NCBI RefSeq assembly: GCF_014204795.1
Contig: NZ_JACHMB010000001.1
Location: 7,018,501-7,082,500 of the forward strand
DNA length: 64,000 nucleotides
Reading direction: 5' to 3'
Source of the DNA: Nonomuraea jabiensis
GTDB taxonomy: Bacteria; Actinomycetota; Actinomycetes; Streptosporangiales; Streptosporangiaceae
Made by a program: the position numbers and the translations under genes. Below the pieces are notes generated by a model. It worked only from the letters and a program-made list of their open reading frames with translations. It was not told where the DNA came from and searched no databases. This document shows, piece after piece, positions 1 through 7,730 of the stretch. Position 1 is the first letter of the stretch. Each line of letters begins with the position of its first letter.

Positions 1-365
1 AGCTCCTGGGCGGCCAGCAGGTCGAGGTCCTTGGCGATGATGCGGACGGCCTCGCCCGAGGCGTTGTTGGTCACGCCCACGTTGACCGTGCCGACGGCCA
101 GGTCGCTCGGGCCGCCCGGCGGGGTGCGCAGCAGCGTGGAGCCGAACATCGCGGCCCACACCACCCCGGGCACCAGCGCCGCGATCGCGGCCGTCCCGGA
201 ACGTGCCAGCGCGGCGGCCAGGAGCAGCAGCGGGACGGTCCACCCCAGCCAGGGCAGCAGGCTCTCCATCACCGGCGTGAACCCGCCGAGCGCAGGAATC
301 AGCCGGTGTCCGGCCATGGCCACGGCGACCACGGCGGACACGATGACGACCAGCCGACTCAGCAC
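1..365 (-). CDS. Endonuclease/exonuclease/phosphatase-family membrane protein (N-terminal part)
   Basis: Reading leftward from a GTG at 365, about 121 residues are visible before the window edge. The N-terminus has two or three hydrophobic segments (roughly residues 3-20, 33-52 and 55-75). These are followed by a stretch beginning VGTVNVGVTNNASGE, which resembles the first beta strand and metal-ligand Asn region of the endonuclease/exonuclease/phosphatase fold. Membrane-tethered members of this family are common in actinomycetes. Catalytic residues further downstream lie outside the window, so activity cannot be judged. The frame stays open upstream of 365, and a GGGAG lies about 20 nt before the GTG, so the start is provisional. 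It diverges from the oxidoreductase at 460. Confidence 0.6.
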   Translation of the reverse strand, partial: MLSRLVVIVSAVVAVAMAGHRLIPALGGFTPVMESLLPWLGWTVPLLLLAAALARSGTAAIAALVPGVVWAAMFGSTLLRTPPGGPSDLAVGTVNVGVTNNASGEAVRIIAKDLDLLAAQE

Positions 366-459
366 CTGATCCAGGCTAGTGGCTCCCTGCCCGCCACGCC
401 GACGCGATAGCCTGTCCGCGTCGCAACGGAATATCATTCGGTTTCATCGGGAGCCCGGC

Positions 460-1500
460 ATGCGCATCGGTATGGCACTCAACTACTCGGGCGGCTTCAA
501 GGAGACGGTGGCCGAGCTGGCGGACTACGAGAAGGCCGGGCTCGACATCGTGTTCGTCGCCGAGGCCTACAGCTTCGACGCCGTCAGCCAGATGGGGTAC
601 ATCGCGGCCAGGACCGAACGGCTGGAGATCGCCTCCGGCATCCTGCCGATCTACTCCCGCACGCCGGCGCTGCTGGCCATGACGGCCGCGGGCCTGGACT
701 ACGTCTCCGACGGGCGCTTCACGCTCGGCCTCGGCGCGTCGGGGCCGCAGGTGATCGAGGGCTTCCACGGGGTGCCGTACACGGCGCCGCTGGGGCGTAC
801 CAGGGAGGTCATCGAGATCTGCCGCCAGGTGTGGCGGCGCGAGCGCCTGGTGCACGAGGGCAAGCACTACACGCTGCCGCTCCCGCCCGAGCGGGGCACG
901 GGCCTGGGCAAGCCGCTGAAGCTCATCAACCACCCGGTACGGCCCCGCATCCCGATCGTGATCGCCGCCATCGGGCCCAAGAACGTCGAGCTCGCCGCCG
1001 AGCTGGCCGAGGGCTGGGAGCCGATCTTCTACGTGCCCGAGAAGGCCGCCGACGTGTGGGGCCCGTCGCTGGCCGCGGGCAAGGCGAAACGCGACCCCGA
1101 GCTGGGCGAGCTGGACGTGATCGCGCAGGCGGCCCTGGCGGTCGGCGACGACGTGGCCGGGCTGCTGGAGTTCGGGCGGCCGACGGCGGCCCTGTACATC
1201 GGCGGCATGGGCGCCAAGGGCCGCAACTTCTACAACGACCTGGCCAGGCGCTATGGCTACGAGAAGGAGGCCGAGCAGATCCAGGACCTCTACCTGGAGG
1301 GCAAGAAGGACGAGGCGGCCGCCCTGGTGCCCGGCGAGCTGCTGGAGAGCATGTCGCTGATCGGCAGCGAGGGGTTCGTGCGCGACCGCGTCCAGGCGAT
1401 GAAGGAGTCCGGGGTGACCACGCTGAACGTGGCGCCGCTCGGCAGGACGCACGAGGAGCGGGTGCGGTTGATTGAGATGATTAAGGACCTTGTGGGGTGA
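460..1500 (+). CDS. LLM-class F420-dependent oxidoreductase
   Basis: A 346-residue luciferase-like monooxygenase-fold protein. The start MRIGMALNYSGGF, the segment TERLEIASGILPIYSRTP and the motif DYVSDGRFTLGLGASGPQ are typical of the F420-dependent branch (Mer/FGD-like TIM barrel). Such enzymes move hydride between cofactor F420 and an organic substrate in the cytoplasm; the substrate here cannot be predicted. The ATG at 460 has a GGGAG ribosome site 7 nt upstream. The frame is open further upstream, but that part reads as non-coding. It stands alone; the next rightward element is the cysteine-type leader at 1566. Length is normal for the family. Confidence 0.9.
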   Translation: MRIGMALNYSGGFKETVAELADYEKAGLDIVFVAEAYSFDAVSQMGYIAARTERLEIASGILPIYSRTPALLAMTAAGLDYVSDGRFTLGLGASGPQVIEGFHGVPYTAPLGRTREVIEICRQVWRRERLVHEGKHYTLPLPPERGTGLGKPLKLINHPVRPRIPIVIAAIGPKNVELAAELAEGWEPIFYVPEKAADVWGPSLAAGKAKRDPELGELDVIAQAALAVGDDVAGLLEFGRPTAALYIGGMGAKGRNFYNDLARRYGYEKEAEQIQDLYLEGKKDEAAALVPGELLESMSLIGSEGFVRDRVQAMKESGVTTLNVAPLGRTHEERVRLIEMIKDLVG

Positions 1501-1565
1501 GTCACACCTTTTAGGGAATACGCCCGTTTTCACGGGTGTTGTGGGAGCTCGTGAGGTTCACCCTG

Positions 1566-1634
1566 GTGTTCGTGTGGCTCGTCGAGCGGCTGCACATCGA
1601 TCTGTGCCGGTTGCGCGGATCGCTCTGTCGCTGA
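1566..1634 (+). CDS. Actinobacterial sulfur/cysteine leader peptide
   Basis: A 22-codon ORF starting GTG (GAGG 9 nt upstream; a second in-frame GTG lies at 1572). Its second half reads RLHIDLCRLRGSLCR and then stop. That matches the well-known small leader peptides of actinobacteria, with an R-x-H-x-DL-x-R core and a terminal LCR or CR, which precede sulfate assimilation and sulfur-uptake operons. Two Cys codons sit at positions 14 and 21, the second next to last before the stop. The peptide ends 88 nt before the DAACS transporter, and a strong hairpin lies between. I infer that ribosome behaviour at the Cys codons tunes transporter expression to cysteine supply. Confidence 0.75.
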   Translation: MFVWLVERLHIDLCRLRGSLCR

Positions 1635-1665
1635 CCGCTCCGCCTCGATCCCCCAATCCTCACCT

Positions 1666-1698
1666 GGCATGCCCGCCCGCGTGGCGGTCCGGCATGCC
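1666..1698 (+). promoter_or_regulatory. Hairpin between the leader peptide and the transporter start
   Basis: Two copies of the self-complementary octamer GGCATGCC (1666-1673 and 1691-1698) can pair with each other. Inner CGCC/GGCG pairing (1674-1677 with 1683-1686) extends the stem. The hairpin ends just upstream of the transporter's ribosome site at about 1705-1710. No U-run follows, so it may act on translation or as part of an attenuator rather than as a plain intrinsic terminator. That role is inferred. Confidence 0.5.
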
Positions 1699-1722
1699 CT
1701 TCCTCGGGAGCTTCCCCCACCC

Positions 1723-3012
1723 ATGAAGAGATTCTCCTTCTCCCTGCAACTGCTGGCCGGTCTCGCGGCCGGCGTCGCGCTGGGCTTCGTCGCCAAGATC
1801 TGGGACGTGGCCTGGCTGGCCGAGACGCTGACCCGGATCGGGCAGATCTTCGTCCAGTTGCTCAAGCTCGCCGTGCCGCCCCTGGTCTTCACCGCCGTGC
1901 TGGTGAGCGTGGCCAACCTGCGCAACGTCAACGGCGCCGCCAGGCTCGCGTCCAAGACGCTGCTGTGGTTCCTCGTCACCGCGTTCGTCTCGGTGGCGCT
2001 GGCGATCGGGCTCGGCCTGCTCATCAACCCCGGCCAGGGCGTCACCCTCGACACCGCCGCCGCCAAGGCCGTGGACCTCGAGGGCGCGGGCACCTGGCTC
2101 GACTTCGTCACCGGCATCGTGCCCACCAACATCGTCACCGCCTTCACCGAGGTGAAGGTCCTCCAGATCGTCTTCCTGGGTGTCGTGCTCGGCGCGGCGG
2201 CCCTGGCGGTCGGCGAGAAGGCCGAGCCGTTCCTGAACCTCGGCCGCTCCGTCCTGGAGCTGGTCCAGAAGGCGCTGTGGTGGGTCCTGCGCCTGGCCCC
2301 CATCGGCACCGCGGGCCTGATCGGCAAGGCCGTCTCCACGTACGGGTGGGACCTGCTGGCGCCGCTGGCCAAGTTCAGCGCCGGGGTGTACATCGGCTGC
2401 TTCATCGTGCTGCTGGCCGTCTACCCGACGGTGCTGGCCGTGTGGGGCAAGGTCAACCCCGTCCAGTTCTTCCGCAACGCGTGGCCCGCGATCGAGCTGG
2501 CCTTCGTCTCCCGCTCGTCCGTCGGCACGCTGCCGCTGACGCAGCGGGTCACCGTCGAGCGCAACGGCGTGGACCGCGACTACGCCTCCTTCGCGGTGCC
2601 GTTCGGCGCCACCACCAAGATGGACGGGTGCGCCTCGGTCTACCCGGCGCTGGCCGCGATCTTCGTCGCCCAGGTGTTCGGGGTGCCCCTCGGGTTCGGC
2701 GACTACCTGCTGATCGCGTTCGTGTCGGTGGTCGGCTCGGCCGCCACGGCGGGCCTGACCGGCGCGACCGTCATGCTGACGCTCACGCTCAGCACGCTGG
2801 GGCTGCCCCTTGAGGGCGTCGGCCTGCTGCTGGCCATCGACCCGATCCTCGACATGATCCGCACCGCCACGAACGTCGCGGGGCAGCTCGTCGTCCCCGT
2901 CCTGGTGGCGCGCTCCGAGGGCCGCCTGGACGAGGCCGTCTTCAACGCGGCGCCGCAGCCGCTGGACGCCGCCGCGCCGGTGGGGCGCGTGCCGCAGCCC
3001 GCGGCGGCCTGA
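1723..3012 (+). CDS. DAACS-family cation symporter, probable cystine or sulfur-compound uptake
   Basis: A 429-residue membrane protein of the dicarboxylate/amino acid:cation symporter (DAACS) family. Visible landmarks are the hairpin-1 motif SSVGTLPLT near residue 262, the TM7 motif KMDG (NMDG in glutamate and C4-dicarboxylate carriers) near residue 300, and the hairpin-2 segment AGLTGATVMLTLTLS. The family includes GltP, DctA and the cystine carrier TcyP. The cysteine-type leader peptide upstream favours cystine or another sulfur source as substrate; that is inference. The ATG at 1723 has CGGGAG 12 nt upstream. The gene is monocistronic and ends before a strong terminator hairpin. Confidence 0.88.
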   Translation: MKRFSFSLQLLAGLAAGVALGFVAKIWDVAWLAETLTRIGQIFVQLLKLAVPPLVFTAVLVSVANLRNVNGAARLASKTLLWFLVTAFVSVALAIGLGLLINPGQGVTLDTAAAKAVDLEGAGTWLDFVTGIVPTNIVTAFTEVKVLQIVFLGVVLGAAALAVGEKAEPFLNLGRSVLELVQKALWWVLRLAPIGTAGLIGKAVSTYGWDLLAPLAKFSAGVYIGCFIVLLAVYPTVLAVWGKVNPVQFFRNAWPAIELAFVSRSSVGTLPLTQRVTVERNGVDRDYASFAVPFGATTKMDGCASVYPALAAIFVAQVFGVPLGFGDYLLIAFVSVVGSAATAGLTGATVMLTLTLSTLGLPLEGVGLLLAIDPILDMIRTATNVAGQLVVPVLVARSEGRLDEAVFNAAPQPLDAAAPVGRVPQPAAA

Positions 3013-3018
3013 CCTCGC

Positions 3019-3060
3019 CGCCGGGCGGCCCGTCGCGTACGAGCGGCGGGCCGCCCGGCG
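3019..3060 (+). terminator. Strong GC hairpin after the symporter gene
   Basis: Perfect 14-bp inverted repeat: CGCCGGGCGGCCCG (3019-3032) and its complement (3047-3060), with a 14-nt loop. It lies 6 nt after the symporter stop. There is no long U-tract, as is usual for actinobacterial terminators. Confidence 0.75.
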
Positions 3061-3134
3061 CGATGATGGGGCGGCAGGGTCCGCGGGGCCCTATGGTGGT
3101 CGGAAATCCTGATGTTCGAGTAATTGGCGGGGAT

Positions 3135-4853
3135 ATGTCCGACGCGACGCCGTCCGTGGTCGCTGACCGGTATCGGCTTGACGAGCGCATCAGCAGCGGG
3201 CCGATGGGTGAGGTGTGGCGAGGGTACGACACGCGGGCCGACTGGGTCGTGGCCGTGAAGGTGCTCGGCGCCCGGGTGGCCGGGGGCGCGACCCGGGAGG
3301 TGCTCAGGCAGCACGCCCAGGCCGTGGCCCGGGTCATCCATCCGAACGTGGCCATGGTGCTGGACGTCGGCGACCATGACGGGGCGCCGTTCCTGGTGAT
3401 GGAGTTCCTCACCGGCCCCAGCCTGGGCGAGGAGCTGGCCACGCGCGGCCCCCTGCCGATCGTCGAGGTGTGCGACCTCGTCGGGCAGGCCGCGGCCGGG
3501 CTCGACGCCGCGCACCGGGCCGGGGTCGTGCACGGGCACGTCGCCCCGCACAGCTTCCGGCTGGCCGGGAGCGGGGTGCTCAAGGTCGTCGGGTTCGGGA
3601 TGGACGACCGGGTGCCGGCGGACCCGCGGTACGTGGCGCCCGAGCGGGCGGCCGGGCAGGAGGCCGCGGCCGCCGGGGACCTGTACGCGCTGGGGTGCGT
3701 CTGCTACGAGCTCCTGTGCGGCCGGCCGCCCTTCGGCGACGAGGCGCAGGACGGCTCCGGCGGCGTTTCGGGGCGGGGGGTGCCCGCTCCGCCGAGCGTG
3801 TCGCGGGCCGAGGTGCCGGCCGAGCTGGACCGGCTCGTGCTGGCCATGATCGCCGAGGATCCCGCGCAGCGGCCCGGCAGCGGTGAGGCGATCCGGCGGG
3901 CGCTGGCCGCCATCGCGCGGCCGCGCGCCAACCCGGCCGCACCGCCCGCCGCCGCACCGCCCGCCGCACCGCCCGCCGCCGCGCCGCCCGCCGCCGCGCC
4001 ACCCGTGCCGCCCGGGCCCGGGCAGGCTGCCCCCGTGCAGCCACTCCCTGGGGCGGCCATGCCCGTGACGGGCGTTTCCCTCCGAGACGGCGGCGTGCCG
4101 CCCGGCGGGCCGGGTGGCACGTCCGGGGCCGGGACGTCCGGGGTCGGGACGTCCGGGGCCGGGACATTCGGGGGTGGGACGGCCAGGGGCGACGGGGCGA
4201 CCGAGGTCTTCCAGGTCCCCGGGCACGGCGGGCCTCCGAGGGCCGGCGACACCGCCATCTACCAGGCCGGCGACCTCGAGCCCGCCCCCGGGCCGAACCG
4301 CAAGCTCATCCTCCAGCTCGGCGCCGCCGTGGTGGTCATCGCGGTGGTGACCGTCGTCATGGTGATGTGGGCGGGCGCGCGGAAGGAGGAGCCGCTGACC
4401 GCCTCCACGCCGACCGCAGAACCGACCGCAGAACCGACCGCCGACCCGACCATCCTGCCGAGCGTGGCCACCCTCCCCACCGAGGAGTCCACGCCCGACT
4501 CGACGCCCGGCCTGGTCAACACCCTGGGCCCGACCTCGCTGCGGGAGACGGTCCAGCCCAAGGCCACCCTGGGCGAGGCGATCCCGCCGGGCGGCTGGGG
4601 CAAGTGGCTGTCGGAGTTCGACAAGGCGCTGATGGCCCAGCAGGCCATGGGCACGATCGACCCCAAGGTCGCGGACAAGGCGCGTGACAAGATCAGGAAG
4701 GCGGCCAGGAAGTTCGCGGAGGGCCGCATCGACGCGGGGATCGACCAGGTCGCCGGCGTCTACCACGACCTGAGGCGGGCGCAGGAGAAGGGCGGCATGG
4801 GCGCCGGGCCGGCGGCGCAGGTCCTGGACGACTGGCGGCTGCCCGACGACTAG
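3135..4853 (+). CDS. Membrane-anchored Ser/Thr pseudokinase
   Basis: A 572-residue PknB-type protein whose kinase domain (about residues 10-265) appears catalytically dead. The ATP-binding lysine is present (VAVK, K42) and so is the APE-like APERA. The catalytic HRD, however, reads HGH at residues 133-135 and the Mg-binding DFG reads GFG at 153-155; the glycine loop is altered too (SSGPMGEVW). A long Pro/Ala- and Gly-rich linker leads to one membrane helix (about 391-414), then a Thr/Pro-rich extracytoplasmic stretch with TAEP repeats, then a helical C-terminal region. Comparable actinobacterial pseudokinases act as scaffolds recruiting FHA-domain proteins; such a role here is inferred. The start at 3135 is chosen over an in-frame ATG at 3063, where the sequence looks non-coding. 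Confidence 0.85.
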   Translation: MSDATPSVVADRYRLDERISSGPMGEVWRGYDTRADWVVAVKVLGARVAGGATREVLRQHAQAVARVIHPNVAMVLDVGDHDGAPFLVMEFLTGPSLGEELATRGPLPIVEVCDLVGQAAAGLDAAHRAGVVHGHVAPHSFRLAGSGVLKVVGFGMDDRVPADPRYVAPERAAGQEAAAAGDLYALGCVCYELLCGRPPFGDEAQDGSGGVSGRGVPAPPSVSRAEVPAELDRLVLAMIAEDPAQRPGSGEAIRRALAAIARPRANPAAPPAAAPPAAPPAAAPPAAAPPVPPGPGQAAPVQPLPGAAMPVTGVSLRDGGVPPGGPGGTSGAGTSGVGTSGAGTFGGGTARGDGATEVFQVPGHGGPPRAGDTAIYQAGDLEPAPGPNRKLILQLGAAVVVIAVVTVVMVMWAGARKEEPLTASTPTAEPTAEPTADPTILPSVATLPTEESTPDSTPGLVNTLGPTSLRETVQPKATLGEAIPPGGWGKWLSEFDKALMAQQAMGTIDPKVADKARDKIRKAARKFAEGRIDAGIDQVAGVYHDLRRAQEKGGMGAGPAAQVLDDWRLPDD

Positions 4854-4889
4854 GAGCTCCAGGCGAGTCCGGCCGGGTGGCGGGTGATA

Positions 4890-4917
4890 GTGACGCCAGG
4901 GGCGGAACACGTACATT
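4890..4917 (+). promoter_or_regulatory. Candidate promoter of the pepP-efp-nusB unit
   Basis: GTGACG (4890-4895), a 16-nt spacer, and the -10-like TACATT (4912-4917). The ATG of the peptidase lies 6 nt after the -10, so the transcript would be leaderless or nearly so. No ribosome site is visible before that ATG, which agrees. Confidence 0.4.
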
Positions 4918-4923
4918 GGCGCC

Positions 4924-5961
4924 ATGAGCGTCGACTACGTGGCACGCCGGGCGCGCCTCGCCGCGTTGCTGCCCGCCCGTGAGGTGCCCGCCCTGCTCGT
5001 CACCTCTCCCGTGAACGTGCGCTACCTCACCGGGCTGGTCAGCTCCAACGCCGCCGTCCTGGTCAGGGCCGACGGCACGGCGCTGCTGGCGACCGACAAC
5101 CGCTACATCGAGGTGGCCCGCACGCTGGACGTGCCGTCGGTCGAGGCGTACGACGTGGAGAGCGCGCTGGTGGAGCCGGGGGCCGGGATCGAGGCGGCGT
5201 GGATGAGCGTGGCCACGTACCGGCGCCTGGGCGAGGGGCTGGTGCCGCTGGAGCCGGTGGTGGAGCTGCTGCGGGCGGTCAAGGACGACGGCGAGCTGGA
5301 GCTCCTCCGTACGGCCTGCGAGATCACCGACCAGGCGTTTGCCGATATTTCAGGGAAAATCGTCCCGGGGATCACCGAGCGCGACCTCGCCCGCCTCCTC
5401 GACAACCGCATGACCGAGCTGGGCGCCGACAAGCCCGCGTTCGACACGATCGTGGCCGCCGGCGAGAACGGCGCGATCCCGCACCACGCCCCCTCCGGCA
5501 GGCGGCTGCGTACCGGCGACCTGGTCACCGTCGACTTCGGCGCCCGCTACCAGGGCTACCACGCCGACATGACCAGGACGGTCTGCCTGGGCCCGCCGAC
5601 GGACTGGCAGCGGGAGATCTACGACCTGGTCGCCGAGGCGCAGCGGGCCGGCAGGCACGCGCTCGCGCCGGGCGCGGGGGCCAGGGAGGTGGACGCGGCG
5701 GCCCGTACCGTCATCGAGGACGCGGGGTACGGGAGCCGCTTCCGGCACGGCCTGGGACACGGAGTCGGTCTGGAGATCCACGAGGAGCCGTTCCTCGGTC
5801 CTTCGCGGACCGGTAGACTAGAGGATCGAGTTCCGATCACCGTCGAGCCCGGGGTCTATCTCCCGGGCCGGGGCGGGGTTCGCATCGAGGACACCCTGGT
5901 GACACGTGAGGGCGGGCCGGAACTTTTCACGAAGACGACCAAGGAGCTGCTCGTCCTTTAG
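4924..5961 (+). CDS. Xaa-Pro aminopeptidase family protein (pita-bread fold)
   Basis: A 345-residue M24-family metallopeptidase: an N-terminal creatinase-like domain (about 1-120) followed by the catalytic pita-bread domain. The five expected metal ligands are visible in order: Asp in TVDFG, Asp in HADMTRT, His in GLGHGVG, Glu in VEPGVY and Glu in RIEDTL. It is a cytoplasmic enzyme removing N-terminal residues next to proline, or a prolidase. In actinobacteria this gene usually sits just before efp, as here (26-nt gap), and the pairing with the factor that helps ribosomes through polyproline is suggestive. The start at 4924 lies directly behind a -10-like box. Confidence 0.9.
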   Translation: MSVDYVARRARLAALLPAREVPALLVTSPVNVRYLTGLVSSNAAVLVRADGTALLATDNRYIEVARTLDVPSVEAYDVESALVEPGAGIEAAWMSVATYRRLGEGLVPLEPVVELLRAVKDDGELELLRTACEITDQAFADISGKIVPGITERDLARLLDNRMTELGADKPAFDTIVAAGENGAIPHHAPSGRRLRTGDLVTVDFGARYQGYHADMTRTVCLGPPTDWQREIYDLVAEAQRAGRHALAPGAGAREVDAAARTVIEDAGYGSRFRHGLGHGVGLEIHEEPFLGPSRTGRLEDRVPITVEPGVYLPGRGGVRIEDTLVTREGGPELFTKTTKELLVL

Positions 5962-5987
5962 AGCGGCCGCACGCGGGAGAAGAACGA

Positions 5988-6548
5988 GTGGCGACGACCA
6001 ACGACCTCAAGAACGGCATGGTGCTGAAGCTCGAGGGCGGTGAGCTCTGGGCCGTGGTCGAGTTCCAGCACGTCAAGCCGGGCAAGGGCGGCGCGTTCGT
6101 GCGCACCAAGCTCAAGAACGTCCTCTCCGGAAAGGTCGTCGACAAGACCTTCAACGCCGGCGTGAAGGTCGACGTGGCCAACGTCGACAAGCGCGAGATG
6201 CAGTACTCGTACAAGGACGGCGAGGACTTCGTGTTCATGGACACCGAGACCTACGACATGGTCACCGTGCCCAGCGGCACCGTCGGCACCGCCGCCAACT
6301 ACATGCTGGAGAACACTCTGGCCACGGTCGCGTTCAACGAGGGCTCGGCCCTCTACGTCGACCTGCCCGCCGCGGTCGAGCTGACCATCGCCAACACCGA
6401 GCCCGGCCTGCAGGGCGACCGCTCCACGGGCGGCACCAAGCCCGCCACGCTGGAGACCGGCGCCGAGATCAAGGTGCCGCTGTTCATCACCACCGGCGAG
6501 AAGGTCAAGGTCGACACCCGCAGCGGCGAATACCTCGGCCGGGCCTGA
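5988..6548 (+). CDS. efp: Translation elongation factor P
   Basis: A 186-residue protein with the three beta-barrel domains of EF-P. The domain I tip loop PGKGGAF carries the conserved lysine near residue 32, and the C-terminal region DTRSGEYLGRA is standard. EF-P binds stalled ribosomes between the P and E sites and speeds peptide-bond formation at consecutive prolines. Start GTG with GGGAGAAGAAC just upstream. It lies between the peptidase gene and nusB (1-nt gap to nusB), forming a likely three-gene operon. Confidence 0.98.
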   Translation: MATTNDLKNGMVLKLEGGELWAVVEFQHVKPGKGGAFVRTKLKNVLSGKVVDKTFNAGVKVDVANVDKREMQYSYKDGEDFVFMDTETYDMVTVPSGTVGTAANYMLENTLATVAFNEGSALYVDLPAAVELTIANTEPGLQGDRSTGGTKPATLETGAEIKVPLFITTGEKVKVDTRSGEYLGRA

Positions 6549-6549
6549 G

Positions 6550-6960
6550 GTGTCGGCACGCGGCAAAGCACGCCGGCGGGCGCTTGACATCCTCTTCGAG
6601 GCCGAGCTGCGCGACGAGGATCCGCTGAAGATCCTCGCCGAACGCGTGGAGCGGCAGGAGCCCCCGGTGAACGAATACACCTCGACCATCGTCGAGGGCG
6701 TCGCCAGGCATCACGCGCGCATCGACGAGCTGATCACCACCTACGCCGAGGGCTGGACCCTCGACCGGATGCCCGCCGTCGACCGCAACCTGCTGCGCGG
6801 GGGCACGTACGAGCTGCTCTGGATGCCCGGCGTGCCCGAGGGCGTCGTGATCAGCGAGTGGGTGCACCTGGCGGGTGAGCTGTCCACCGACGAGTCGCCG
6901 CAGTTCGTCAACGGGCTGCTGGCCCGCTTCAAGCAGCTCAAGCCAAGCCTCACCCTTTAG
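6550..6960 (+). CDS. nusB: Transcription antitermination factor NusB
   Basis: A 136-residue all-helical protein matching NusB over its whole length: the Arg-rich start SARGKARRRALDILFEAE, the central VDRNLLRGGTYELLW and the C-terminal FVNGLLARF. It pairs with NusE (S10) on boxA RNA during rRNA antitermination. The GTG start lies one nucleotide after the efp stop. In many actinobacteria bldD and the pyr operon follow; here that order is broken, and an unrelated YjbR-like gene follows after about 230 bp. Confidence 0.97.
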   Translation: MSARGKARRRALDILFEAELRDEDPLKILAERVERQEPPVNEYTSTIVEGVARHHARIDELITTYAEGWTLDRMPAVDRNLLRGGTYELLWMPGVPEGVVISEWVHLAGELSTDESPQFVNGLLARFKQLKPSLTL

Positions 6961-6984
6961 ACACCGTCAAAAGTCTGAGTTCGG

Positions 6985-7017
6985 GGTACGTTCCAACCAA
7001 ACAAGAGGTACGTTCCA
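6985..7017. repeat. Two 11-bp direct repeats spaced 22 bp
   Basis: GGTACGTTCCA occurs at 6985-6995 and again at 7007-7017, a start-to-start distance of 22 bp (about two helical turns), inside the 234-bp gap between nusB and the YjbR-like gene. The arrangement would suit a dimeric repressor or activator on one DNA face. The regulated gene and the protein are unknown. Nothing else is clear in this gap. Confidence 0.5.
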
Positions 7018-7194
7018 CACACACAACACCACGTCTGCCTGCACGGCTCGCCGAGACGAGGGCCGTGCGCCGTCACACGGCCGGGCGCCTTCGCGCAAGC
7101 CTGAGCGTGTGGCCAGGGAGCGTGCGGACAAGTGGCGCGTCACCAGCCGCGACGCGCCCCTTTCCGCGTGCCCGGCGGTGCGTATCGTGTGGGC

Positions 7195-7632
7195 ATGGTG
7201 ACCGAGGACGACGTACGCCGGCTCGCCCTGGCGCTGCCCGAGGCCGTCGAGAAGACCATGTACGGCACGCCCGCCTTCTACGTCCGCGGCAAGTGGTTTG
7301 CCCGGGTGCGGGAGGAGGGCGACGTGCTGGTGCTGCCGGTGGGCTCCGAGGAGGAGAAGGCGGGGCTGATCGCGGCCGATCCGGGCGCGTTCTTCACGAC
7401 GCCGCACTATGACGGGTCCGCCACCGTGCTGGTGCGGTTCGGGGCCGTGGACGCCGAGGAGCTGGGCGAGCTGCTGACGGACGCGTGGCGGCTGCGGGCG
7501 CCCGGGCGGCTGGTCGCCGCCTTCGACACCTCACCCCCACCAGATCGGCGGCTACGTGGCCAGGGGCGGCGTACGCGACCCGGAGCGGGTGGTGCCGGTG
7601 ACGGCGAGCGCGGGGACCGGCGCACGGCGTAG
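7195..7632 (+). CDS. MmcQ/YjbR-family protein with an aberrant tail
   Basis: The first roughly 115 residues (MVTEDDVRRLALALPEAVE, then GKWFARV and FFTTPHYDG) are a typical MmcQ/YjbR double-wing domain, a small DNA-binding-like fold of unclear role. After the AAFDT segment (about residue 115) the frame becomes Arg/Gly-rich with poor G/C third positions. The frame shifted by one (from about 7541) instead shows strong G/C third-position bias and reads HQIGGYVARGGVRDPERVV. A CCCCC run at 7533-7537 sits at the switch, so a one-base indel (real or sequencing) or fusion with a gene remnant is possible. The ATG at 7195 is used; no strong ribosome site is seen. Confidence 0.7.
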   Translation: MVTEDDVRRLALALPEAVEKTMYGTPAFYVRGKWFARVREEGDVLVLPVGSEEEKAGLIAADPGAFFTTPHYDGSATVLVRFGAVDAEELGELLTDAWRLRAPGRLVAAFDTSPPPDRRLRGQGRRTRPGAGGAGDGERGDRRTA

Positions 7633-7730
7633 GCTGGGCCCGTCCGGGCAGAAGCGCAGTTCATGATGTGCGCGATCGCGAGGGCCCGGAGCGCGGGCCG
7701 GTCGCGAGGGGAGAGGGAGGCGAGCCGACG

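Noticed and set aside
31..369. Rightward 112-codon ORF at the left edge
   Set aside because: Opposite strand shows membrane helices and a phosphatase-like segment with better codon bias.
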